Shown: in pieces, positions 34,182-44,864 of the stretch
Layout of the letters: each line of letters begins with the position of its first letter
How positions within the stretch are numbered: the stretch's first letter is position 1
Source of the DNA: Malus domestica
Lineage: Eukaryota; Streptophyta; Magnoliopsida; Rosales; Rosaceae
Direction of reading: 5' to 3'
Length of the DNA stretch: 64,000 bases
Assembly: GCF_042453785.1 (NCBI RefSeq)
Contig: NC_091665.1
Coordinates: 23,837,501-23,901,500 of the forward strand
Notes under the pieces: model-generated
Database searches by the model: none
The model's input: only the letters and a program-made list of their open reading frames with translations
What the model was told of the DNA's origin: nothing
Program-made: the position numbers and the translations under genes

Positions 34182-34686
34182 CAAGGTTCTAAAAAAACGC
34201 TAGGAGCTAGTCGGGTGGCGGGCTGGCGCCTAGCACCTAGGCGTTTAGGTGGGGTCTAGGCGGGCATCTAGGCGGATTTAGGTAATTATCTTGTATATCT
34301 TGCAAATAAGTGCATATTGACACTTACAAAAAATTATACTTGTATGAAATCCTTGGATAAGATAATAAAAAAATTATAAAATGCAAAAAAAGTATCCAAA
34401 AAGTCCAAAATTTAAAAACACATTAAGCATATATGTCATATAACTATAGTGAGGAGTATTGTAGGATGACAAATGTACAACAAGTTCATAATTTTAAACC
34501 ACTTAGACTTAGATAAGATTTTTTATTTTATTTTTTAATTTCATTAAAAAAAACCGCCTAGCCCCCTAGACCGCCTAGGCGGCCGCCTAGAGCCAATCTG
34601 ATTTTTCCAACCGATTTGCAAGAAAACGCCTCGGCTCACCACTACCTAGCGCCTAGGCGCCGCCTTGGTCGTTTTTTAGAACAGTG
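34182..34686. mobile_element. hAT-type MITE with 'cctaggcg' palindromes
   Basis: The 505-bp element is flanked by a perfect 8-bp target duplication ctctcaag (34174-34181 and 34687-34694). Its termini are inverted: caaggttctaaaaaac at the left and cactgttctaaaaaac at the right (reverse complement). Both subterminal regions contain many cctaggcg/cgcctag palindromes. No ORF. It is the same family as 36,211-37,169. Confidence 0.9.
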
Positions 34687-34694
34687 CTCTCAAG

Positions 34695-35536
34695 CTGTTG
34701 ACTTAAAAATAAAACCTGTTAATTATTATGAAGGAGAGGCAGCAAGTTCAAAATAATTTCAATGATCTAGGAGAAGAGAAAATTTCGAATTTGGAACGCA
34801 AGGTGAAAACCTCCCTCTATCGTTAACAATGTATGCGAGGACAATGAATTTACAGAATTACAGACGCGTCTTGCAGAATAATACTTTCCATAATATGACA
34901 TAACAAATAATGGATTATGATTCTCCACTTGTGTGTTTGTTAGCCGGAGACACGAAAGTACAACGAATTGGAAAAATAGTTAATCAGTAGGATTCGGCCA
35001 TAGGATTCCCCCTAACCGAAACACCCAATTCTGTATCCAAAGAAAAAAAAAGAAGATTGAAAAATATTAGACCTTCATTTCTCTTCAGCAGTTTGGAATC
35101 GGAAATCCAAAATATCGCATTAGAGAAATTTATTATGTATTTAGTCTCTCGGAATGACATAATCCATTTTGGAGAGAAAGATTAATGGAAGAGATAGATA
35201 TATAATTATAAACGTACGTTTGTTGACCTTCTCATTTTTGAGCTTCAGAAATTGCAATCAAAACCCAATCAAAACCTTTTTTGTATGTACTGAAACCAGT
35301 ATTTTGTAACGTCAAGATTGCCTCTGTATTCACAAATTGTTTTTGTTTTTGTTTTTTTAATTTATTTTCTATTTATCATATTATCCACTTTGTTCTTTTA
35401 TTTGGATAATTTTATTCCTTATCAAATTTATTCATAATTTATTGCATGAGTTGAGTTTTTTTTTTTTTGTTTTAATAGCTTTTTAGTCATTTTATTTCAA
35501 TGAAGTCTTGTGATTCCAAGTGGAGTTCTACCTTTC
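34695..35536. other. Intergenic DNA without a recognised gene
   Basis: AT-rich with a long T run near 35,457. No gene or element recognised. Confidence 0.4.
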
Positions 35537-35539
35537 TAA

Positions 35540-36203
35540 GAGCATCTTTAGTGGAGTTCTTAAATTAAGATAACCACGGTATAAAATGAGTATAAAACAA
35601 ATATAGAGACAAATAAATTTCCAATGGGTTGGAAAGCGAGTCTTTAAAGTATAGGGACTCACCAAATTAGATACCAAATTAGGTTCAAATCTCGTGGATG
35701 ACGAATTCGATACCAAATTAGATTGATCATTGTGTGGCTTAGTCGAACCCCCCTCCCCTTAGTGTAAAAATATCGATGTACTAAAAAAAAAGCTATAAGG
35801 ACTCACCAGATACATTTTGTATGTCCTTACATATAATATAAAGACTGTATAGGACAACCTTGAGTGAAAAACGACTAAAGCTTTTAATGCTTTTAGTTAA
35901 TTAAAAAATGGTTAACATAAACAAAAAATATGCACCTTGGGTGAAAAACATGGGCCACACTTTTGATTGAAGATTTAATGCTTTTAATTAATTAAAAAAA
36001 AGTTAACATAAATAAAAAATGTGCACATAATCAAATTATCACATAAAAATCATAAAAACTTCAAATTTAGTGATTATACTATAAAGACTTTATCATTGGA
36101 GGCAATATTCCTTTAAGGACGTAAGGATTCCCTTTAAGTCCTTAAATGAGTACTCAAAGTAATGGTGGGAGTCCCTAAATAAGAACTTTCATTGGAGATG
36201 CTC
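35540..36203. mobile_element. Tourist-like MITE (PIF/Harbinger type)
   Basis: It is flanked by the 3-bp duplication taa (35537-35539 and 36204-36206). The ends are inverted: gagcatctttagtggagttc at the left and, as reverse complement of the right, gagcatctccaatgaaagtt. No coding capacity. A SINE copy is nested inside it at 35,667-35,793. Confidence 0.82.
35667..35793 (+). mobile_element. Short SINE copy nested in the MITE
   Basis: The insert contains a pol III B-box-like 'ggttcaaatctcg' and ends in an A-rich tail. A long imperfect direct repeat flanks it: tatagggactcaccaaa (35650-35666) and tataaggactcaccaga (35794-35810), 15 of 17 identical. A related sequence occurs at 47,981-48,092. The A box is not obvious, so this copy may be 5'-truncated. 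Confidence 0.75.
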
Positions 36204-36210
36204 TAATAGA

Positions 36211-37169
36211 CGTGTTCTAAAAATCGGCATAGGCCGCACCTAGGCGCTAGGCGGTGGTCAGCTGCCGCGATTAACCTATAGTTGGGAGGAAAATCTGGGA
36301 AGGAATTAGGCGGGAGCTGAGGCGGTTCGGGCGGCGCTTGGGCGGCCTTGGAGGGCAACTGGATGGCCTAGGCAGTCTTGGCGTTTCACTGCCTGTTTCT
36401 GTTTTCAAAATGAGGAAGTAGGAATGCAGAACACAGTCTGTTTTCTGGGTTTTGAATTCCAGCAAAAAAAACGAGAGGAAGAAGAAGAAGAGAGAAAATT
36501 GAGTTTCTCTCTCTTTGATGCTCACCCACGTAACCACTATCAAGTCTCACTTTTTTCATATTTAATATATTTTAAACTATTGTCCAATTAAAATGAGACA
36601 CCTAGCATCTTATTTGCTTGAATACATATATAAAGGAGGGTACATCCATAACATAAAAAATAAAAAAATGAGGGTACAGGTACAACTAGCACATTGAACG
36701 TTATGAATGGTGCCCACCTCCCTCCCTTCTATGCATCCTAGTTTCCCACCCTCCATTTTTTTTATGTAATTATTTTAAATTGTTGATTAAATACTTTCTT
36801 TTTTTGTCAAATACTTTGTTTTCAAAGATTAAATGATTTCTAAACATATATTTGACCCCTTTATTCCTCTTTAAATGCACTATAAATTCATATCATCTTT
36901 GAAATTTTTTCCTAAAGTACTACAAATTTGTATTAGTTGAACTTGTATCTTATTCCATCAAATCCTTCAAAGTACTAATGATATAATTTGTATATTCTTC
37001 TACTTCTATTTTTGCATTTTATCATTCTTTTATTATCCATACAAGTATAATTTTTTTAGGTGTAAATAGATATTTATTTACAAGATGTATAATAAATTTA
37101 CATAAATCCGCCTAGACGCTAGGCCCCTACTCGCCGCTCAACTAGCACCTAGCGATTTTTAGAACCTTG
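36211..37169. mobile_element. hAT-type MITE, longer member of the 'cctaggcg' family
   Basis: The left end is cgtgttctaaaaatcg and the right end (reverse complement) caaggttctaaaaatcg. Flanks ctaataga (36203-36210) and ctaatagt (37170-37177) match at 7 of 8 bases. Subterminal cctaggcgctaggcgg motifs are shared with 34,182-34,686. A 90-codon minus ORF (36543-36271) in the GC-rich arm is probably not a gene. Its left target duplication overlaps the last base and taa duplication of the adjoining Tourist-like element. Confidence 0.85.
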
Positions 37170-37319
37170 CTAATAGTAACAAAGATATTGTTTTCTTTTT
37201 CGAAAGAATTGAGTCCATTTTAATGTAATTTGGGTATATTCAAAATTATTTTACAAAAAATGACATTTATGAAATTGAGGTAAATTTTTGCTATTTATGA
37301 TAAAAATTCCATAAATTTA

Positions 37320-37864
37320 GGGTAAACTGCGGTTTGATCCCCTAAACTATTACCCTAGTTGAAATTGACTCCTTGAACTATTTTTTTTTTATAAATTAAC
37401 CCCTTGAACTATTTAAAATCAACCAGTTAACCCCTTACCGTTGAGTTCCGTCCACGATGCTGTCAAATTCAAGGGCAAGTTAAATTTTTTATCATCAATT
37501 CTTACTTTTTAGTAATAACCACCAACAAAATAATGCCACGGGGACACAAAATAATTTTAAAAACTTATAGCATAATAAGAAACATAAAGAAACCAAACGT
37601 TTATATAACGGAACATTTCACATTGTCATTACACGTTATTATGTGTCCTCATGTCATAATTTTATTGGTGGTTATAAGTGACATGTAAGAATTGATGATA
37701 AAAGACTAATTTGCCCTTGAATTTGACAAAATAATGGACGGAATCTAATGGCAAGGGGTTAATTGACATATTTCAAATAGTTCAGGGGTTAATTTACCAA
37801 AAAAAGTTCAAGGAGTTAATTTCAACTGGAGTAATAGTTTAGGGGGTCAAATGGCAATTTACCC
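37320..37864. mobile_element. Mutator-like MITE with ~240-bp TIRs and 9-bp target duplication
   Basis: The ends gggtaaactgcggtttga and (reverse complement of right end) gggtaaattgccatttga continue as inverted arms covering almost the whole element, sharing 'ccccctaaactatt', 'ccttgaactatttt' and 'gaattcaagggcaa'-like segments. A perfect 9-bp duplication ataaattta flanks it (37311-37319 and 37865-37873). Long TIRs with 9-bp duplication define Mutator-like elements. It has no coding capacity. Confidence 0.92.
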
Positions 37865-37873
37865 ATAAATTTA

Positions 37874-38021
37874 GGGGTGTGATATCCGCGCACCTCTTTT
37901 TACTTCTTTCATACCCTTTTAATTTTCAACCGTCGGATCGGATGAATTAAAAAAGATTAAATGACATAAATTAACAAGGGGTATGTGAGAAGTAAAAAGG
38001 GGTGTGTGGATAGCACACACC
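37874..38021. mobile_element. Small hAT-like MITE inserted in the MULE target duplication
   Basis: The 148-bp element starts ggggtgtgatatccgcgcac and its reverse-complemented end reads ggtgtgtgctatccacacac, clear TIRs. Its 8-bp duplication is taaattta (37866-37873 and 38022-38029), which is part of the 9-bp duplication of the preceding MULE. Confidence 0.88.
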
Positions 38022-38045
38022 TAAATTTATCATATAGCTAGCTAG

Positions 38046-38205
38046 TAATGCTAGGAATACCAAACTTATTGATAAAATTTTGTAAACTAAATGATATTAA
38101 AGTTGATGATCGTCGGATTATTATTTAAGCGTTAATAAACGTATTTATTTCCTATCGATCACACATCATTTAATTTGTAAATTTTATCTACAAATTTAGT
38201 CTCAT
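38046..38205. repeat. MITE-like inverted repeat upstream of the transporter gene
   Basis: The left segment 'ataaaattttgtaaactaaa' and the right segment, read as reverse complement 'ataaaatttacaaattaaat', are inverted. The spacer holds 'gatcgtcggatt'. It ends about 80 bp before the TATA box of the next gene. Precise ends and target duplication were not determined. Confidence 0.65.
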
Positions 38206-38285
38206 GAACTCTCTGCAAAAACTACTTAATCATTGCCCCAAAAAAAAATTTAAAAAAAAAAGTAAAAATAAGGAATAACAAAATG

Positions 38286-38293
38286 TATAAAAG
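38286..38293 (+). promoter_or_regulatory. Probable TATA box of the choline-transporter-like gene
   Basis: TATAAAAG within tgtataaaagcc lies 233 bp upstream of the ATG, so transcription would start near 38,315-38,325, leaving a C-rich leader of about 200 bp. Confidence 0.65.
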
Positions 38294-38518
38294 CCTCCAG
38301 AAATGTCGACTGTCAAACAGACCGACCAAAATTTCCAACTCATTGCTCTGTTTCTCTGATGCTTATCTCCATCTACTACTCCACGCACTCTGCTTAACAG
38401 CACGCACTCTCTGCTTACCAGTCAACGACCAAACCAAATGCTTCTCCGCCTTCTCTATACCCCAAACCACCCACCCTCCGCCACCATCGCCACCTCCCTC
38501 AGCTCCAACTGAACTCCA

Positions 38519-41500
38519 ATGGGCAGCTCCGAAGACCACAACAAGATTCCCATCTCCTTCTACGACTCATCCTCTCCCTCCACCCCACTCCTCTCCAAAC
38601 CCCCAATCGAAGACCCGCCACCGCCGCCATCCCCTCCGCAATCTTACGCCGACCCACCGGAATCCGATTCCGACCCGACCCAGTACCTCCAGATCTCCTA
38701 CAACTACGGCCCCCGCCATTTCAAAGACCTCCCCTTTCTATTCCTCTTCCTCCTCTTCGTCCTCGCCACCTTCGCCATCGGAATCTTCGCCATTGTCCAC
38801 CGCAACCAAAATTACTCCGTCCTCTCCTCCTTCGCCTACGACTCCGACTCCGCCTCCTGCGTCAAAAACGAAACTTTGACCCGTCTCCCCAACTGGGTCG
38901 GACCCACTTTCTCTTCTTCCTCGTCCTCTCTGCTCAAAGATTTGACATGGACCCTCGTGATTACGTTGATTCTAAGTCTGCCCATTTGCTTCAGTCTGCT
39001 AATTCTCCTCAAACACTACGCCAAGCAAGTCGTCTATATCTTCCTCCCCTTCTTCATCGTCTTCCCAATTTTCTTCAACGTGTACTGGTTCGTCGCCTGC
39101 ACTCTCAGCTCGACCTGCAGCGACGCTCTCCCTTTAGCTTACAGAATTTTGATTCTGATTTTCGTGTTTTTGGTAATTGGGGTCGTTGTGTGGATTCTTG
39201 TGGTGAATTGGCACCGGATTGAGCTCACTGTGAGCATAATTGGGGTCGCTTCAGATGCGCTTTCGCAGAACTTGGGCTTGTTCGGGGTCCTGCCATGTTT
39301 GACATTCGGATTGGTGGTTTACTACGCACCCATTGTTGTGTTCTTGGTGTATGCCAGGTTCAATGGGAAGATTGCGCCGCGGGAATCGCAGGGAGTGTAT
39401 AGTTGTGTGTGGAAGCAGGATGGTTGGGTGCCTGCTTATTACGCATTGGCGATTTTGACAATGTTGTGGTCGCTGACGACGATGGTGGAAGCTCAGGTGT
39501 ATGTGATGAGTGGGACTGTTGCTCAGTGGTACTTTACTAAGGAGGATTCAACTCCGAGGCGCATTATTAGACGCTCGTTAAGGTGAATTGTTTGTTGCTT
39601 CATTTGTTTTTCGATGTTTCGAGTACTTTACCTTAGTTCATATATTACAACTTACAATTGAAATATACTCTGTTCCAAACTAAATGGAACTGAATTGGTG
39701 GAGAGTTGAAAAGTTGGTGATTAACTCTGTTTAGTTTGAATAGCTAGGAAAACCGAAAACACAATCAATTTATGTCCGAGTGTTTGTATTTTCTTGCAAG
39801 TCAGAGCATACAATCAGTGTACTTTTTTGTCAGCCAAATTTGTTTTCTAGGTTCCATCAACGAAATTCCAGAATAACTATATTGTCTCTAATGTAAATAC
39901 ACGTATGAAAATTGGGATATAGATACTATGCAATCGTTATGTAGCAGTTCTTCCTTGGGTCAGATGGGTACCTGTTCATGTCTTTCACATTTAGGTTTTG
40001 ATGCTGCTCTGGTTGACGGACAGTAGCACTTTCATAGGCTTATTTATCTGTATGACATTAATAGTGATTAATCAATTCCATTTTGGTAGTATGTGTGGGG
40101 TTATTCGGTGAATTTTGGGCTTATTATCGTTGTGCATAATATAAGAACAACATTAATCCAAGCAGCAGCACGTAGGTATAGGTTCTTCTCCACCTGGTAG
40201 TGTCAGGTCCCTTGGACCCTTATTTTCTTAGCAACAAGCTAATGTTCCAGAATGTATGTTCACATGAAATCTTGAAGGATGAAGATGCATATTTTTTGCT
40301 TTATCTGGTACATGCACTGAACTCTAAGATGTTATTCCGCAACTTTGTTTTCTTGACAAATTATGCTTACCGTTCAGTGGTGTTCTGTATTCTTCGCCCA
40401 TGTGTAAACCCTTATGCTTGTGAGAATTGTGATCTGCTCATAGTTTTCATTCTATCTTTTCCTGCCGAATTAGTTGACATATTAAACATAACGGCATTTT
40501 AGGCATTACTCTTGATGTTATCTTGTGATCACAATATCTTGTCCTTTCTCATTTTCTGTTTATACTTGCAGAAATGCGTTTGGGCCCAACTTTGGCACAG
40601 TATGCCTATCTGGATTACTTTTATGTGTTGTTCGAGTTGTCCGTGCCATGGTTGATAGTGCAAAACAAGACGGTTCACCTGGGATGGTGCATTTTCTAAT
40701 GCGCTGCTGTGTTAATGCCTTATTTTCTGCAATTGATTTTCTCAACAAGTTCACAATCAACTTTGCGGCAATAACTGGTGAAGCTTACTGCTCATCTGCA
40801 AAAATGACATATGAGCTTCTAAAGCGCAATCTTCTCTCTGCAGTTTTTGTGGAAACCATCTCCACTCGTCTATTGGCTGGAATTGTTTTTGTACTCTCAG
40901 CAATATATGCAATTGTGGTATGTTGTCTTTTCGAATCTCAATCATTCAAGTTTCCATTAATTATTGTTTAAGATCGTTGTGCATCATGTGTGGTATGTTA
41001 GGAACTCATCCATGTATTGAACATGTGACACTGTCGAAGCTTTTTAAAGGCTCTGCATAGATCTTTCTCCTAACGCAGTTAATGGTAGTAACTGTTGTAT
41101 AATTATTGCCTTTTGGTCTTCTTCCGCACTTTTGATGTGGCCTAGCTGAGAGAAGAGAGTTGGGGGGAGGACCCAAGGGTGGTTCTAGATGTCATGCACT
41201 GTCGATATGATGGGGATTGTACTTGGAGTGTTAGAACTGTATGTGTTTGATGAGTCATATTTCATAAGCAATCAACGGAGATGCATTATAAATGCGTTCC
41301 CGATCCCAAACTGCTGGACTTTGTTTCGGTTGCATCATCTTTCTTGTTTTGTAATTCCTATCTTCCTTTTTATCTCTCCCTTGGTATTTTCTGATCATGG
41401 ATGTGCATTGACAGGTCTGCGCTATCTTACAAGCTGTGAGCAGTCTTGGGGTTGATTCGTACCTTGTGGCAGTTCTGGCGTGGGTGCTGCTGATCGTGAT

Positions 41501-41678
41501 ACTTGGTTTCTTTGTCCATGTGCTGGACAATGTAATTGACACCGTATACGTGTGCTATGCCATAGATAGGGATAGAGGGGAGGTTTGTAAACCGGAAGTT
41601 CACGAGGTTTACGTTCACTTACCCATTAGTCGAAACCATAGACCATCTTCTATGATCTCCAGAACTCTGGGTGTGTAA
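38519..41678 (+). CDS. Choline transporter-like (CTL/SLC44-type, PNS1-like) membrane protein, 3 exons
   Basis: Exons are 38519-39582, 40572-40917 and 41415-41678, with GT-AG introns and matching phases, giving 557 residues. The N-terminus is cytosolic-looking and Pro/Ser-rich (about 1-65). Hydrophobic segments occur at about 71-93, 142-164, 168-194, 207-230, 252-280 and 304-326, with more in the second and third exons, consistent with the ~10 membrane spans of the family. The conserved CTL signature SGTVAQWYF lies at about 331-339, followed by the basic RRIIRRSLR before the splice. The family is linked to choline or related solute transport, but the substrate of plant PNS1-like members is poorly defined. 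An upstream overlapping ORF (38283-38879, Pro/Ser-rich) is a shadow frame. Confidence 0.9.
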
Positions 41679-42238
41679 ATTAGTCTTTGAATTACAATCT
41701 TGTGGTGTTGATTTGTTCTTTGTATCAAGTTAGAATTTCCTGCCAGCAAATTATTCATATCGAGTGTTGCCTGATGTTTCATCAATAAAGAGTATTTTTC
41801 AGGAAAGTTCAATGCGTGGGTGCACTTGGCCGGCAGCAACCGCCGGAATTTTCGAACTAATCTTTCTGTTTGATCATATACAATGGGTAACTTACACTGT
41901 TAATTTAAGCACTGTGATTCATTTGGTTGAAATTTAAGACACTCTACTCTGTTTGCAAATTTGGAATTCAAGATCCAAATTTGGATAAAAGGAGTATTTG
42001 TTATTCGTGGTGCCAGATTTTTACAAGTTAATCTGTCAATTGAAAAGGACAATTGTTTTGCAGTAGTCCTAATTATTCAGTAGCACAGTAATTATTGAAG
42101 ACAAATCTTTGAAAAGTGCTCGTCTTTGATTACGATAGTGGTAATGTTAAACCCTGTTTTGGTAAGGAAGTTGATTGTCACGAACTCTTATTTTGACCTA
42201 TTTCAAATTGTGACATCTGTCCATTGCTATATCTACAC
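41679..42238. other. 3' flank of the transporter gene
   Basis: Probable 3'UTR, with an 'aataaa' polyadenylation-like signal at about 41,783. No other gene seen. Confidence 0.5.
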
Positions 42239-42484
42239 TAAGAGCAACTCCACCCATGGAGCCTTCCCCCCTGGAAATGCACTATTGAATCCACCCTTTT
42301 GAACAGTAACTGCCTTAAATGAATAGTAACTGACATTAATGAACAGTAATTGCCATTTGCATCTCCACCATTGGAGCCCTCCCCTCAGGCAATAGGCAAT
42401 AAAATATTAGTTTTTTTGTTTGTTTAAATAATACAAAATAAAATTATTTGTAAATTCGAATAAGATTTTTTAAATTGTTCTCGT

Positions 42485-42935
42485 TGCGCCACGTGTCATT
42501 TTATAAAAACAAACAATTATTTAGCGATGGATTTCGATAAGATTTTTATCCAATGTCATCGTGCCACGTGTCGTTATTTTTTGAAAATCTTTGACGATAG
42601 ATTTTAATCAGATTTTAACTCGTTCAAAATTGCGTCACGTATCATTATCCGAAAAGATAATTATTGGAGATCGATTTCGATAAGATTTTTATCCAATGTC
42701 ATCGTGCCACGTGTCGTTATCTTTTGAGAATCTTTGATGATAGATTTTGATCAGATTTTAACTCGTTCAAAATTGCGCCACGTGTCATTATCCGAAAATA
42801 TAATTATTGGAGATCGATTTCGATAAGATTTTTATCCAATACGATCGTGCCACGTGTCATTATCTTTTAAGAATCTATGAGGATAGATTTCGATTAGAGT
42901 TTTAACGAATGACGGCATGCCACGTGGCCTCATCT
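42485..42935. repeat. Subterminal repeats carrying CACGTG-type boxes
   Basis: Two to three tandem units of about 140 bp, each made of two half-units, place seven copies of a ccacgtgt-like box (one diverged to tcacgta) about every 70 bp, near 42,490, 42,571, 42,640, 42,708, 42,778, 42,848 and 42,921. More boxes occur near the right end (about 46,940 and 47,126). They lie between the left terminus and the transposase start. Confidence 0.8.
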
Positions 42936-43064
42936 ACAATCCGATCCTTTTCTGAATCGTCCATATAATCCACCATCCATTCTTACAAATCTCACACCAA
43001 TTTTCTCAACATCTCTATCTCATTATTCATAATTTCTGGTTCTTCTTCACCGTCCATCCTTACA

Positions 43065-44475
43065 ATGTCTTCTTCTTCATCAAGGATGATGTGGGAAATC
43101 GATCAACAAGAGGAGGAATTGTTTAACCAATCTGAAGGAATGTTCAACCTTCAGATAGCCAAAAATGAGATGGAAGAGGATGAGGAGCGTAGAAGGAGAG
43201 ATGATGAAACAAGAATGGCCCGAGCCTCACATTCCCGTCGAGTCATCCAGACTGTTGCTCAGATATGCAGGCCTAACCGTTCAAGAAACATTGATAGAAG
43301 CAGGACGGGGTGAAGAGCTGTTGGACGATTACTTTGTCCATAACAGTGCATTTCCTGATACGTACTTCAGACGCCGTTTTAGAATGGAACGACATTTGTT
43401 CAACAGAATCATGACTGATGTTTGCAACCATGATTCTTACTTTGTGCAAAAGAAGGATGCTTGTGGTGTTATGGGTCTCCTGCCTGAGCAAAAAATCACT
43501 GCTGCGTTGCGGATGCTTGCGTATGGAGCATCTGCAGACCAAGTGGATGAGATAACGAGGATGGGGAAATCAACCATTCTTGAGGCCCTGATGAGGTTTT
43601 GCGGAGCAGTCAAATCTTTGTACACCGCAGAGTACCTCCGAAAACCTACTCGCTGAGACTTGCAAAGGCTTCTGAAGAAGGGCGAGATGCGAGGTTTTCC
43701 TGGGATGATAGGAAGCATCGATTGTATGCACTGGACGTGGAAAAACTGTCCAAGTGCATAGCAAGGCGCATATGGGGACAGAAAAGGATCAAAATCTATC
43801 ATTTTGGAGGCAGTGACATTTTTTGATACATGGATATGGCACGCCTTTTTCGGGGTTCCGGGGGCTCAAAATGATCTCAACGTCCTTGCCCAATCCCCAG
43901 TGTTCAACGACGTCCTGCAAGGAAAGGCACCAAAAGTCACGTACGTCGTCAACGGACGTAGGTACGAAGGGGCATACTACCTAGCTGACGGCATTTACCC
44001 ACGGTGGGAAACATTTGTCAAAACAGTGCCACGTCTGCGAAGTGCAAAGGAAAAACATTTTGCAAGCTGTCAAGAGGGGTGCAGGAAGGATGTGGAGCGT
44101 TGTTTTGGTATCCTTCAAGCTCGTTGGGCGATCATCAGGGGTGCCGCCAGAATGTTCGATGTAGAGTTACTTCGATCCATCATGATGACGTGCGTCATTC
44201 TTCACAACATGATTGTGGAAGATGAGTTCGATTATGATGCGGTTGATGAATATGAGCCAGAGGCAGACACGATGAACAATTCAAGAACACGGATATATTT
44301 TGCGCATGATGCCACCGAAGAATCCGTGCAACACGAGCCATTAGAAAGGGATGGACGTTACAATGAAAGGGTCATTGAACGATATACTGCACTTCAAAGG
44401 TCATCTATGCACAATGATCGGCAAATTGACTTGATAGAGCACCAGTGGGCATTGAAACAAGCTGAAGATACTTAA
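43065..44475 (+). pseudogene. Harbinger transposase (HARBI1-like, DDE_Tnp_4), broken
   Basis: The probable start is the Met at 43,065 (MSSSSSRMMWEID). The frame reads RMARASHSRRVIQTVAQICR and then must shift near 43,300 into GEELLDDYFVHNSAF, DTYFRRRFRM and ALRMLAYGASADQVDEI. In-frame stops follow at 43,654 (TGA) and about 43,753 (TAG in place of the usual Trp of CPSAWQGAYG). The last piece (43804-44475) is open to the end. The catalytic acids are present: Asp in GSIDCMHW, Asp in YYLADGIYP and Glu in DVERCFGILQARW. One frameshift and two stops make it non-functional. Confidence 0.92.
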
Positions 44476-44479
44476 GTTT

Positions 44480-44712
44480 ATTTAGTATGTTTGTTTGTAT
44501 TTGGTGTGTTTATGTATTTTTATTTGGTGTGTTTTTTGTAGTGAGTTTATGTATTTTTATTTGGTGTGTTTATTTATTTTTATTTGGTGTGTTTATGTAT
44601 TTGTATTTGGTGTGTTTATGTATTTTTATTTGGTGTATTTGGTGTGTTTATGTATTTTTAGTTGGTGTGTTTATGTAATTCCAATTGGTGAGTTTTATTT
44701 GGTGTGTTTTAT
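44480..44712 (+). repeat. 24-bp tandem repeat after the transposase stop
   Basis: About nine imperfect copies of a unit like tttatttggtgtgtttatg follow the transposase stop directly. They create two overlapping ORFs of Val/Phe/Tyr/Cys repeats, which are artefacts of the repeat. Confidence 0.85.
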
Positions 44713-44864
44713 AATTTCATTATACGTGAACAATTTGATGATTTAAAGATTCTATTATTAGGATAAATATATTACGAAGTACTAAAATAAAATGGAAACA
44801 ACATAAATAATAAATTACAACCCAAAGTGATTGGAAAACTATGGGCTCCGATTACAAAAGTACC

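Noticed and set aside
38283..38879. 198-codon ORF rich in Pro/Ser/Thr
   Set aside because: It is a shadow frame of the leader and first exon of the choline-transporter-like gene, whose own frame shows conserved membrane segments.
44487..44746. Two ORFs of Val/Phe/Tyr/Cys repeats
   Set aside because: They are produced by the 24-bp tandem repeat after the Harbinger transposase.
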